DNA from: Oxytricha trifallax
Taxonomy: Eukaryota; Ciliophora; Spirotrichea; Sporadotrichida; Oxytrichidae
DNA length: 64,000 nucleotides
NCBI GenBank assembly: GCA_000711775.1
Contig: ARYC01017305.1
Location: 25,834 to 89,833, forward strand
Direction: 5' to 3'
Position numbers and translations under genes: made by a program. The notes beneath the pieces are model-generated. The model saw only the letters and a list, made by a program, of their open reading frames with translations. It had not been told where the DNA came from and did no database searches. Position 1 is the first letter of the stretch; each line of letters starts with the position of its first letter. Positions 10,594 to 20,793 of this stretch are shown piece by piece.

Positions 10594-12090
10594 TCATTAA
10601 TTTGAGTTTAATATTTAGAATATCGTGAAACTATTAACGGTTATCGACGATTCACCTAAGTAAATAAAAGATAAATCCTTTTTTTGAAATCTCTAATTAC
10701 CTTGATGCAACAACTTAATTTATTATCTGAGAATATAAAATTAACTGTTAAGGGGTTATCTCTGGGGGATTTAGATATTTCTAAAAAGAAGAAGTAACTT
10801 TTGTATAATTTAGTCGAATACTCGATATTACTTAATGGTTTAATAAGATTTTAAATATCAAAGCCAACAAATTGATAAGCATAATTGATATATAATTAAC
10901 GAATAAATATACTATAAATAAAACCTTAAAAATTGAATGATATGCTCAATCGTCCAGCTATGATAGAACATCAGATTGCATCTAGTTACTTCCTTCCAGA
11001 ACCATGAATTTTGCAAATTAATCAAATTGGCATGGTTATTATGGCGATTGTAGGACATATTTCAATGATACAGTTTCATTTTAGGAAGAAGAAAGTTAAC
11101 TAATGTGAAAGTAGTGAATTATAATAAATCTAGAAAGCTATTACTTTGCGAATTTAATGTGCGGACTTTAATAACCAAGAGAAATTGAGCTATGGAAATG
11201 AAAATTGAGCCACTGACTCTCCTCATACTCTCTAAAAATCATCTGAGAATATTGCACAAAAATAAAATCTTTAACATCTAGGACTTCTTAAAGTTTATGC
11301 ATAAAATGAGACATTAGAGAGCATTATTTTACCAGTAGATGGTAAAATAATGCTATAAAACAAGAAATGTCAGTTTTAGCGATTGGTCATTACTCAGCAT
11401 TTTATTCAAACATAGTCACCCAGTTAAAAATGGAAGCTGTTAAAAGAAAGAATATAATTTTATTTATCCAGTCAGAGTTAGTAAGTTTCAAATAGTGATT
11501 AAATAATTCTAAAATTATTCTTTATTGTAAGTAATAAATTCTGGCTGCAATAAGCACAAGAACCGTAATATAAAATTCATTTCAAAATTTATTCTATATC
11601 TATTCTTTTATTTTATGGATTTACAGTGTATTCCTAAGATTAATTCAACATATACAATTATTCTTTTTAGTTTAGTCATACATTAAATTATAACCATTAA
11701 GATGGTTAATGCTTAATCAACTTATATCAAATATTAATAAAATAAATAAGTACCATTTAATTTAAAAACCTAATTTTATATTAATTTATTTTATTGCACT
11801 GCGCTACCTAATGCATATCCAAGTTTTATATATATATTTATTATAGTTTAAAAATTGATTATTTTTTTATTTCTAACAACACAATAAGTGTTCTTATTAG
11901 CTTAATATTGTTTCATGTAATGAGCTCAGTTTTAAAATCTGACCAGGAGACTATTCTATAAGCTATTATCGATTTTTCCTATAGTATAGTCGAATTGGAT
12001 TAGGAATAAAAAAAGAAGATCAGTATTTTAATATGTTCTGGTTTTTTTCATTAACAAATTCTTGTATAGATTTGCAAGTAAGAAGATGAT
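10594..12090. other. AT-rich stretch, nothing supported
   Basis: No gene, repeat or RNA that I can support. A short inverted repeat around 11312-11355 (TTTTACCAGTAGATGGTAAAA at its centre) is noted. Confidence 0.35.
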
Positions 12091-12770
12091 ATGCCCATGG
12101 CATAGGACAGATAAAGATTCCATTTAAAATTTTTGTTAAGTTATCGCTGGGTAAATAACAAAAAATATTCATTGGTAAGATTTAATTTTATTATGACTAT
12201 AGATGCTACCTGTTGCCAATTGATAAGCCAATAACAAAGGGTTGTCAAACACATGCAAAAGAGAAATAATTCACATAATGAGGGGGTTATCTAAATAAAT
12301 CATTTGAAAATGATAAGAACTTTTGGTATAGAATATACGCAAACAATTATGGAAGACAAATGAAATTATGGGATTAACTATCTACTCCCATAATAACACT
12401 ATTTACAAGATAGAAGGTGCTCCTAAACAAGGTACTTGGTATTATTTTGGACCAATTAAACATATCAAATATTCTGATGTTGACATGAGAATATATAACG
12501 GCAAAAATTAGTGGAGAAACTGGAATGATGTTTAGAAAATGGATAAGAACATTTGAAATATAGGGCTATGAAATATGAAATGGCAACATCCAGCATTTTT
12601 ATAATCATGAGTAAAATCTAATCACCCACAGGTAAAAAATACTCTCAATGTATTATCAGGCATTTTAATACTGCCAGTTAGGTACGATATTTTTCATACC
12701 TGGTATTTGAATAATAAATTACCATTATTGATAGAAATCAAGGAGGATGAGTAGATGGCCATTTGAGGCC
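12091..12770 (+). pseudogene. Decayed gene, unrecognised
   Basis: A run of protein-like frames broken by single TGA codons and frame changes. One frame covers about 12091-12375 with a TGA near 12283. A second covers about 12383-12558 and is rich in Trp, Tyr, Lys and Gly (motifs GTWYYFGPIKH and NQWRNWNDV). A third covers about 12615-12770. All lie on the plus strand in order, which suggests one decayed gene or one interrupted by removable sequences. I do not recognise the family. Confidence 0.4.
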
Positions 12771-13221
12771 ATTCTTACAGCTCAATTGTCCAATGAAAAT
12801 AGGTGTAGAAAGGCAAAGGATCGATTGAGTGATTGCATTAATGACCTTCCCACTTTGCTATATAGTTATTTGTGTTCTTTCATTCTCTATTATCCGAAGT
12901 TTAGAAACACCATACAGTTGTTGTCCTGAGCATGTCGACCAGAATTATTTGTTTTTTGTTTGGCCCTTTTGAGATACTGCATGTATTTTTGAGAGGTCCA
13001 CTCTATGCACTTTGAATTCATTTCTCATACATTTAAAAATTATATATATTTATTATATTCATTGATTAATTATAGATTATATATTATAAATAATGAATTT
13101 TGCTCTCTAAAAGTAAATTTATTATCTGAAAATTAAATATTTAGTGCTAGATTTATTTGTAGGTCGGGAAAATTTCTTAAAAGATGATTTTATTTAATAA
13201 ACTTCAGTTGAATTCTCAGTA

Positions 13222-13578
13222 TCAATTATTGATTTAGCAAACAAAATTCTAAATATAATGCCAAATAAATAATAATTTTGTTCTAAACTACTTTATGTAT
13301 TATGTGAGAGTTTAGTTTTTAGCAAAATGCCTTTGCAACATCTCGTGTTAGTCTTAATATGATGGTTTTGGCTTATTTTACTTAGTATCATGCTCAGCAA
13401 CGATGAACACATGGGTTGATCCTTTTACTAAATTGCTGAAAGTTGCGCTTAAGAAATGTCTGATAAAATTATATATGTTGTGAGCTTTTCTATTGATGCT
13501 TTTATTGCTGCCGTTAATAACAGTTTAGTTACCTTCATTGAAATCATTTAAAAATTTTGTGAAAACATAATTCACCAT
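13222..13578 (-). CDS. 118-aa ORF, tentative ETF-alpha-like start
   Basis: ATG at 13578 and TGA at 13222-13224, no internal TGA. Residues about 30-60 contain NFIRHFLSATFSNL, which resembles a mitochondrial targeting peptide, followed by STHVFIVAEHDTKQ. That resembles the opening strand of electron-transfer flavoprotein alpha subunits (pattern VxVIAEHxxxxL). The similarity stops right after this point and the rest is basic and unrecognised. This could be a macronuclear-destined segment of an ETF-alpha gene ending at AEHDTK, a gene relic, or coincidence. Confidence 0.4.
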
Positions 13579-13712
13579 GATTATTGAATAAAATTCATTG
13601 CATTATTATTTATCACGTATATTTACAGTGAGCAACCAGGACGATAAAAATGATACAATACTGTGAATTATGTAGTGATGGAGAAAAAAACAAACACATA
13701 TTGAGAAAATCC

Positions 13713-13847
13713 TCATTCAGTTGTTTAAGAAATTAGGTTCTAAAGGTACAAAATTTCTGGAGCTATATATTCAGGAGTTCCACACTATTCAGTCATTTGT
13801 AGAAAAACAATAGGGTAGAAAATTTCATTTAAAATACATAATGCCAT
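13713..13847 (-). pseudogene. Protein-kinase activation-loop fragment
   Basis: A 44-residue frame from ATG 13847 to TGA 13713-13715 contains QCGTPEYIAPEIL. That is the hallmark of subdomain VIII (T-loop threonine plus APE) of conventional Ser/Thr kinases of the AGC/CAMK type. No HRDLK or DFG segment was found directly upstream, so only a fragment is present. It lies on the same strand as the 118-aa ORF at 13222-13578. It is unlike the TBE kinase, whose corresponding region reads TTGYFPERE. It may be an isolated segment of a macronuclear gene or a pseudogene piece. Confidence 0.5.
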
Positions 13848-14098
13848 CTTTAATAATTAATGGCCCCTTTTCATTATGTAAATATATGTGATAAATAATA
13901 ATGATAAGTATTTAATATATCTTTAAATAATTTTGATCTCTAGATTTTTATTTTCCCTAGCCTTAAGCGATTTACTATTTCTACTACTGAAATTCATTGC
14001 CTTAGTTTAAGTGACTATGTTGCTTTTTCTTCTAAATGCTAAATTTATAAGTGATATAATTCTTTTTACACTAATATTTTTGAGAATTTTATTTTTGA

Positions 14099-15257
14099 TT
14101 CAGAATTAAGTTAATTACATTATTGACTTTTCGAGAGCTTGAACTAATACTAAAGGTTAATCTACTACAGCATTATAAGTTTTAAACAATAAAATTAATA
14201 TGGAAGCCAGAAAAGACCTTCTACAACAATGATTCGGCTGGTAAGCTTAGCCTCTTATAATTGATGTGCTTTGATAACCAGAATATTTTTCTATTTAGGA
14301 ATACTCAGTAGGAATATATACCAGAGGCAATCGATGTAATCAAATGTCTTCTTCGAGTTAGGGCATAAAATGGCTTAAATGTGCGCCGAAGTCTCATTAG
14401 TAGATACATTTAGCCATCTTTGCTTGTAAGTAGTCATATTTTTCAAGTTCCAATTGTTTTTCCTCAAAGTACTGAAGAATTATCCATTCTTGATTGTATG
14501 CCCATCCATATCGAAATCTATATTGCGTTTTTCTCTGTCTAAATATTACTACTTTGTGAGCTACATTAGAGGCTGATGCACTTTTTAAATAGCTCTCGAA
14601 TGATTATACTTGCAGGTGCTCATGGTACTGTCATGGGAATTCGATAGCAACATTAACTTCAAAATTAGGTAAGTTTTTAATATTAATAAAATAACAAAAA
14701 TCAATTAAATCCACTTCTCAATTTTTAAAATAAGTATCATTATTTAATTTAAATATCATAATTAAATTAATAAAAATTATAAATTTAGGAATTGAGTTAA
14801 TTGTGAGCTACAGCAAGGATTATTCATAACTACGGTATCAGCAAGCACTACAAAGTAAGGGGGAATCCTGCAGAGTACTTGGCATCTTGGACGTCAAAGA
14901 TACTCGGGCTAAGCCAGAGTGTATCGTGCACTCTATGCTCGCGTATGCCAAGGACAAAACAAGGGTCTAGAAATTTTTGAGGTAGAAAATCCTCATCTCA
15001 GAGATCATCCTTGCTTGAATATCTACGCTGCTGCTTACTCAGGCTTGGACCAGTATGAAAAGGACAAGTCATGTGAGAGCATGTTTAGATGCCTGCCTTG
15101 TTTTTAATTAACTTTTTTTAAATACTTTATGTTTTAATCGCATTTTTTTTATCTTTACTTACCTAAATTTATAAATTTGTAAGAACTTTTTCTATATCAT
15201 ATTCCTTTAAGGATTTAATCACTAATTTCTTTTGCTTTTTTAGGTGCATATGATTGA
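14099..15257 (+). CDS. Two-exon unknown gene, apparently intact
   Basis: Exon 1 (14099-14668) is 190 codons without TGA. A GTAAGT..CTACAG intron of 145 bp (14669-14813) follows. Exon 2 (14814-15257) continues in phase for 147 codons to a TGA at 15255. About 338 codons without TGA in an AT-rich genome argues for real coding sequence. Exon 2 up to about 15105 is much richer in GC than the flanks, with motifs LEIFEVENPHLRDHP and SMFRCLPCF. Beyond 15105 the tail is AT-rich and may not be coding. The true start is not clear: the open frame begins after a TGA at 14096 and has no obvious ATG near its upstream edge. I do not recognise the family. Confidence 0.5.
14669..14813 (+). other. 145-bp intron
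   Basis: Starts GTAAGTTTTTAA and ends GCTACAG. Removal joins two long frames in phase. An alternative acceptor, TTTAG at 14788, would lead to a TGA within six codons. Confidence 0.55.
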
Positions 15258-15711
15258 TAATTTGTTGATTTTTTAAAAAAAAATATATAATGTTTTGAAT
15301 CCTCCTAGAATATGCTTAAATTAATAAAGATTTTGGGGGGAGATTCCTGCACTATGTTATGAAAAAAAAATTTAGGGAAGTTACTGCATTAAAATTTTTC
15401 CTTATTTTATTAATTTAATCTTTCAAACAACTATCAACCAACTTCCAAACTAATTTGATTGTTATTTTCATACTTAATTAATCAACCAATATCTCTATTA
15501 GCATGGATGCTAAACACCGTCAACTCTATCACTTCATTTTATATTTACATACGATTCCATCAACTCTGACATAATTCATATGATATTAGTAGATTTCTGT
15601 CTAAATCATTATATTGTCCTCTGTGTACTCATAGTAATTATAAATATTGTATCCAATTGTTATTGAAGTTCTGATTTAATTTATATTGTTTTTCCCATAC
15701 CTTTATAATCA
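15258..15711. other. AT-rich stretch, nothing supported
   Basis: No gene, repeat or RNA that I can support. Confidence 0.4.
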
Positions 15712-16192
15712 ATAAAAATAGAAATATATACCAAGAATCAGTAATTAATCAAGTTATTATATATAGTATTTATTTATAAATCCTTAATTATATAATTAAA
15801 ATTGCACTTCAACCCTAATTGATATATTTTTAGGGATACAAAGCGAAATAAATACATAAATAAAAATTAATTTAATTATATTGTTAATATGACATTTTGT
15901 TTTCTAAAAACATCATTATGTTTTTAATTATATTTAGGATTATTTCATATTACATTAAATAAGTAATAAAATACGACTATACATAAAATCTCATAAACTA
16001 AAAAGTAAATTTTATTAAAATTTTATGATTTAAACTTTATTAATAAAAACATCATAATATCTCTAAGAAATGAGATGTCATATATATATGAATAATTTAA
16101 AATAATAAATTAAATCATATTATACCACACTTAAACCCAAATAAGAATCCCGTTTGGGATAGAGTACAATTTTAATTAATTAATAAAATTAT

Positions 16193-17334
16193 GGGTGTTG
16201 ACGTCACGGCGTCCCAGAGTCGTCAGGACGTCCCAGGGTCGTCAGGACGTCCCAGGGTCGTCAGGACGTCCCAGTCTCGTCAGGACGTCTCAAGTAATAA
16301 TTTTTTAACTAATAAGATAAAATGTGAAAAGGACCATAAAAGATTCTTTATGAACCTTTTCAGGCAGGGTTCTAGGGGTGCAAGACCTAGTTAACCGGGG
16401 TCACAAGGGTGGAACCCTTTGTTCGCAACCAATGCGAAACAATAATAGCAGGGGTCAATGGGTCGGCAGCCCTTGTGGTTCGGAGGCAAAGTCTCCGAAA
16501 AATCTTTTATATATTTTTTTCGTTTATCTAGACATCACCCTGTAAGAGATAGGTTTCTTGTTCAAGCTTTAATTAGATTTTGATAATCCTTCTAACATCT
16601 GCTAAGATTTTACTCACAGATTCACGACTTGTTTTAAGATCAAATGTTTTTTAAATATCATATACCATTTCACTAGTATTCCTTCCATTAGGAAAATAAG
16701 TAAACAGTATCTCTCGCAAAATTCTTAGTGGGTAAGTATTAGGACTAAATATTTTCAAACCATTTTTCATAGTTTATCTAGAATGACATTGACTGTTATC
16801 ACATTCATAGTAGCAATGTTCTATATATTTTTCAGAAGAAGAAAACATTACATGCAATTATTATTATTAGTAGCATTTTTGACATTATAAAGTGCTAGAG
16901 AGTACGCCACATCCTTATAGTCAATGAATAAGTGCTTATGTGTCAATTAATGTTTGGTCTTGTGTGATTTGTTACTATAATGATTCCGTATGAATAAAGT
17001 TTAATTAATTATTAACGATTATAATTTAACGATTAAATAATAATTTTTCACATATTCATTCACATCATCTATAAAAAGATTTCGGAGGCTTTGCCTCAGA
17101 ACCTCCATAGGGGCTGCCGTCCACTTGACCCCTACTATTATTATTTCGCATTGGTTACTCACAAGGGATTCCACCCCTTGTGACCCCGGTTAACTAGGTC
17201 TTGCACCCCTAGAACCCTGCCTGAAAAGATTCATAAAGAATCTTTTATGGTGTTTCGCACATTTTATCTTATTCGTTAAAAAATTATTACTTGAGACGTC
17301 CTGACGAGGCTGGGACGTCCTGACGTCAACACTC
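16193..17334. mobile_element. Merlin-type DNA transposon (M1)
   Basis: A 1142-bp element with an 8-bp target duplication AAAATTAT (16185-16192 and 17335-17342). Long inverted repeats cover about 16193-16500 and 17075-17334. They begin GGGTGTTGACGTCA on the left and GAGTGTTGACGTCAGG on the right. The left repeat has four tandem GTCAGGACGTCCCAG-type units; the right has fewer. The repeats are GC-richer than the surroundings. An 8-9 bp duplication together with an IS1016/ISXO2-like transposase fragment inside is the signature of the Merlin superfamily. The central part is too short for a complete transposase, so it is non-autonomous. Confidence 0.8.
16360..16848 (-). pseudogene. Merlin (IS1016-like) transposase fragment
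   Basis: An open frame of 163 codons from ATG 16848 to TGA 16360-16362. The first 115 residues look like the N-terminal region of IS1016/Merlin transposases. A zinc-ribbon half (HCYYECDNSQC then RQT) is followed by a helix-turn-helix-like segment with TYPLRILREILF and SRESVSKILADVRRII. Just upstream another frame supplies the first CxxC (NCMQC), so one frameshift separates the two halves of the ribbon. The catalytic DDE domain is missing. The last 45 codons run through the terminal repeat and are probably not meaningful. Confidence 0.65.
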
Positions 17335-17409
17335 AAAATTATAATATAATACTATAAGAAAGTTCTTGATTATTCTTTAATATCTGGTAAATAATTAAAT
17401 TTCTACTCA

Positions 17410-18162
17410 ATGTTAGACTAAATTTTCTTAAACTACTTCAATGATCAACAATTTACAAGAAACTTGCTCGAATGTAGGAATCTTTCCCTCCAAGATTTTT
17501 TCATATTAAATAGGTTGAAATCAAAGTATGTTTTTTGAAAAGATTAAAAAAAAATCATCAAATTTTGATCCTGGCTGACAATTATTTGAATAATTGTCCG
17601 TAGAGATTTTTATTAAAATGTTTGTCTAATATAGAAAAGTAATAAAAAATTTAATTGAATTACAAAATGGAAGATAAGAATCACTAACCTTCAATGTACA
17701 AGATGAGGCTTTAAAATGAGAAATTTTTTAATGTTATAAATCTAATGAATAGTACTCAAGATTCACGTGCAATGGGAACTATAAGGATTGCAGGTCTTCA
17801 ATAAATAGAAAGAGGATAGGAGTAAGAGGAAGATGATAGTATGAAAAGCAATATGAGTATGATGAAGTATTTGATACTTCTGATATAAAATATTCTACTT
17901 TTAACTTGAAAATTAAATATATATATATATATTTAACAACTTGATAAATGATTCATTTATTTCTCATTTTTGTAATTCTCTCGAAAATTTACTTTCAGTG
18001 TTCAATTAAAAATTCGATTAGTTTATATAGAGATTCAATTTTTTATTTGAAAAATTATTGAAATTTATTTTTGATAGACTATAATCATATTTTGTATACT
18101 AAATCTAATCACTTATTCGTTTAATTTCTTTACAATTTATAAACTATTTCATTAAATAATTA
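17410..18162. other. AT-rich stretch, nothing supported
   Basis: No supported gene. Contains a short (AT)n run at about 17910-17930. Confidence 0.35.
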
Positions 18163-18262
18163 ACTTTATTCGGGTATTGACGTCAACTAAACACCGATGA
18201 CGTGAATTATTCATCACCGACATCATTTACTCACCGACCTTACCAAATCAAAATATTTAATA

Positions 18263-19778
18263 TTGATAAAATACATAAAAAATAGGTAAAATAGAGAAAC
18301 CTTAATAAATAATAAAATCTATGCATTTATAACAGCCAAGAATTTGATATTTTAGAAATTTAAATAAAATGTGCAGTAGCTTTAAAGAATATTAGATAAC
18401 TAATTCAAAACTTATAGTGAAAACTACTGCTAGATTGACTCAGAGTTGGGTAATTGGAGTTTCTATTGCAATTATTCTTACATTTATAAAGTTGTTATTG
18501 AATGAGTCTAGAGTCTAGATTCTGTAGTTTTTATTCTTTCTGCTATCATGTTAATTATGCTCTGCACTCTTCACATTAAGTTTCTGTTACCACTTCCTTT
18601 ACCTGTTGATTAAGAGCTACTTCTGTGCTGTAGCAGTTTCATTTCTCTTTCTAATCTATTTTGTTTTCTGACTTTAAGCCTAAATGAAATCTTACTCTCT
18701 TATTGCTGAGCTTAGTCTCCTGTGATTTATTCAACAATTAATCATCTCTCTATCACTGATATCGCTTAATTCTCTATTTAATTGCAAGAATGAGTGCCTC
18801 CCGTTTTAATCACCATCTTCATTTTTATTATAACTTTTCATTGTATTGCCAAGTGCTTCAGATTCCATGCTATCAAGTTCATTATCATAAATATCATTAT
18901 TATAGTGCTATTGGCTATTTTTATATATGTCAAAGAGGTATGGCAGAAATTCGTCGTGTTTCTTAAAAAAAAACAGATATTTCTACCAACAAAATTTGAA
19001 TATGTTGTCATCCAGAGATTCCATTATAACTTAGCATTAAATGTACTGGTCTTCTTTTTCTATTGTAAATATGATAAAAATATTTGCATTTTACTTAAAT
19101 TTTAAAGGATTGGCATGAGCCATCGCTCATTTACTAAATTTTGCAGTTACTAAATCACTCTTATTTTAATCTACATAAAAATCTATCAACTGATACTTGA
19201 TTTTAATTTCATCTAGAATGTGTATTTTATACTCTCCTGATTGTTGACTACGTTAATATCAATTTCAATAGATGGTGTATACGCACTTATTTCATAGATT
19301 TTCATTCGCAGATAGTTCAGGTTTTGATTTTCTAGCTTTACTCTGGCGAAAGAACGATAGAATTTAATGGAAGAAAGTAATTCCTAAATATATTTTAAAT
19401 CATTTATCAAATAAATTGAAACATTCATAAGATCTCTAAATGGTAAAAATAGCTACCCCAAAATATCTCAAAAATGAGCAATTCGCAGTGACCTTACACT
19501 TGAAAGCAGGGGCTTGAACCGACTACTGCTTTAGTGGTAGAAATAATGATGTCTTGAATGCCTCAGCCAATGGTATTACTTGTTGAATTAGAACGTCTTT
19601 CATCTGCTGATCCAGGTTGTTAGTACTTTTTAAAAAAGAACTATTCATTTTATTATAATAAGTAGTGAAAATTAAATTTAAATTACTAAAATATCAAATT
19701 CATGGCTGTTATAAATGCATAAATTATTTTCTTTATTAAGGTTTCTCTATTTTACCTATTTTTTATGTATTTTATCAA
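18263..19778 (-). mobile_element. TA-flanked 1.5-kb element A
   Basis: 1516 bp, flanked by TA on both sides (18261-18262 and 19779-19780). Its inverted repeats run about 100 bp and begin TTGATAAAATACATAAAAA. The inner part of each repeat pairs ATGCATTTATAACAGCC with GGCTGTTATAAATGCAT. Element B at 39093-40563 has the same tip sequence, similar size and TA flanks. A TA duplication is typical of Tc1/mariner-like and several ciliate elements. Inside are decayed minus-strand frames with no recognised transposase motif. Confidence 0.7.
18440..19603 (-). pseudogene. Decayed unknown gene inside element A
   Basis: Minus-strand frames in order. ATG 19603 to TGA 19400 is 67 residues with two Cys. A frame from about 19390 to 19186 contains RSFARVKL. 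ATG 19024 to TGA 18731 is 97 residues, acidic and Asn-rich. The same frame then continues to TGA 18440 with a Gln/Lys/Arg-rich segment. The single in-frame TGA at 18731-18733 and at least two frame changes show decay. No DDE motif or known domain is seen. The hydrophobic plus-strand frame at 18794-19105 is antisense to this and was not accepted. Confidence 0.4.
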
Positions 19779-20420
19779 TAGTAAAGGCTATTTGAGTTGT
19801 ATCCCTTCTATGAAGTTTTCTTCTAAAAAGGAATATATAGTATGAAATATAATAATATATATAAGTCACAACTATGTCTCTGGTGACCTACGAGTATAAC
19901 ATATACCAAGGAAAAAGCCTCTCTAATATGTGACCCTTTTTAGTCAAATTTTAAACTAAAAACATTAAAAATTACAGTCCTTAGTCTCTTTTCTTTCCCG
20001 TAATCGCAACATGACGAATTTTTCCAACTTTAATTTTTGTTAATTCGGACAAATTTAATAGTCCTTCCAGTTATCTTCATCACTATCTTCTTGATTGCTT
20101 TAATAACTCTATCAGTCTGAGTTATAGTTACGTTAGGTGGTTTGTTAAAAGTGAAGTCTTGTTTTATTGAGGTTCTTTCGTAGATTAAGACCCTTACGTG
20201 ATAAGAGTAAGTTCTTTATACATTTTCTGGTTAATTTGAATTCATTGCTGTCTATTCCATAGACTTATATTTCATCTACAATGCTTTTAATTAGGTTCAC
20301 TAGGTTTCCATCTACTTTTCCACTGACTATGTCCTATATAAGATTCCAATAGAAATTAAACCCTATGAGTTTCCTTTACTAGAGAATACTTTTTTCTTAT
20401 TTTCCAAATTTTAAGAAAAA
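19775..20420 (-). pseudogene. Decayed unknown gene of Merlin M2
   Basis: One frame from ATG 20245 is open for 156 codons until it runs into the tip of element A (TGA at 19775-19777). It therefore appears truncated by that insertion. It contains SYHVRVLIYERTS and NKPPNVTITQTDRVIKAIK. An overlapping frame upstream (about 20420 down to 20112) contains SGKVDGNLVNLIKSIV, and one frame change would join them. No zinc ribbon or DDE motif of Merlin transposases is recognised, so the identity is open. Confidence 0.4.
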
Positions 20421-20793
20421 GAAATTGCTTTCCAAGTTCTTAGTTTATTGTACAAAGAACTTTTTGTACCTTTGGATTTCTTCTAGCTAATATCAATATT
20501 GAATTTAGTTATTTAGATCTTAAGGAAAAAATTTAAGCAAGCGATGGTTGTTAGAGAAAAATTGCTTGATTTCTTTCTTGATTTGGGGTTTTGTTGTTAG
20601 TTTGAAATGCTAAGCTGATTATTTAACCTCCCCTGGTTCTTGGGATAATGTTTACTTAACTGATTCTTCGTTTATCATTATGACACACAATTATAAACAC
20701 TGGTGAGAGATTGACGTCGCTGTGAGCGATTGACGTCATCGGTGAGTAATTGACCTCGGTGGTGAGTAATTGACGTCAATACCCACTTTATTC

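Larger units (their letters stand above)
15712..17408. mobile_element. Palindromic MITE split by a Merlin element
   Basis: The outer parts (15712-16184 and 17343-17408) match the palindromic element at 52314-52857. Shared features are the tip block around TTTACCAAGAA..TAATTAAG and the inner block AATTGCACTTCAACCC. The right tip resumes after the Merlin element with ATACTATAAGAAAGTTCTTGA and GGTAAATAATT. Without the 1142-bp insertion and its 8-bp duplication it would be about 550 bp. It is older than the copy at 52.3 kb, judging by arm divergence. No coding capacity of its own. Confidence 0.6.
18172..20784. mobile_element. Merlin-type transposon M2, with nested element A
   Basis: A 2613-bp element flanked by a 9-bp duplication ACTTTATTC (18163-18171 and 20785-20793). 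Tips read GGGTATTGACGTCAA, close to those of M1 (GGGTGTTGACGTCA). Subterminal tandem units of the type TGACGTCAATTACTCACCG occur at both ends (four at the right, two or three at the left). Element A (18263-19778) has inserted into it, which leaves only about 90 bp of M2 on the left and about 1 kb on the right. The right part contains a coding relic. Confidence 0.75.

Noticed and set aside
16193-16300. TGACGTCA motifs as CRE-type transcription factor sites
   Set aside because: They are tandem units of transposon terminal repeats; regulatory use is not supported.
16193-16300. CRISPR-like spaced repeats
   Set aside because: Only four short GC-rich units with tiny spacers at the end of a transposon in a eukaryotic genome.
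18794-19105. 103-residue hydrophobic ORF, possibly membrane protein
   Set aside because: Antisense to a longer minus-strand coding relic with better composition; hydrophobic frames of this kind are expected opposite Lys/Asn-rich coding.
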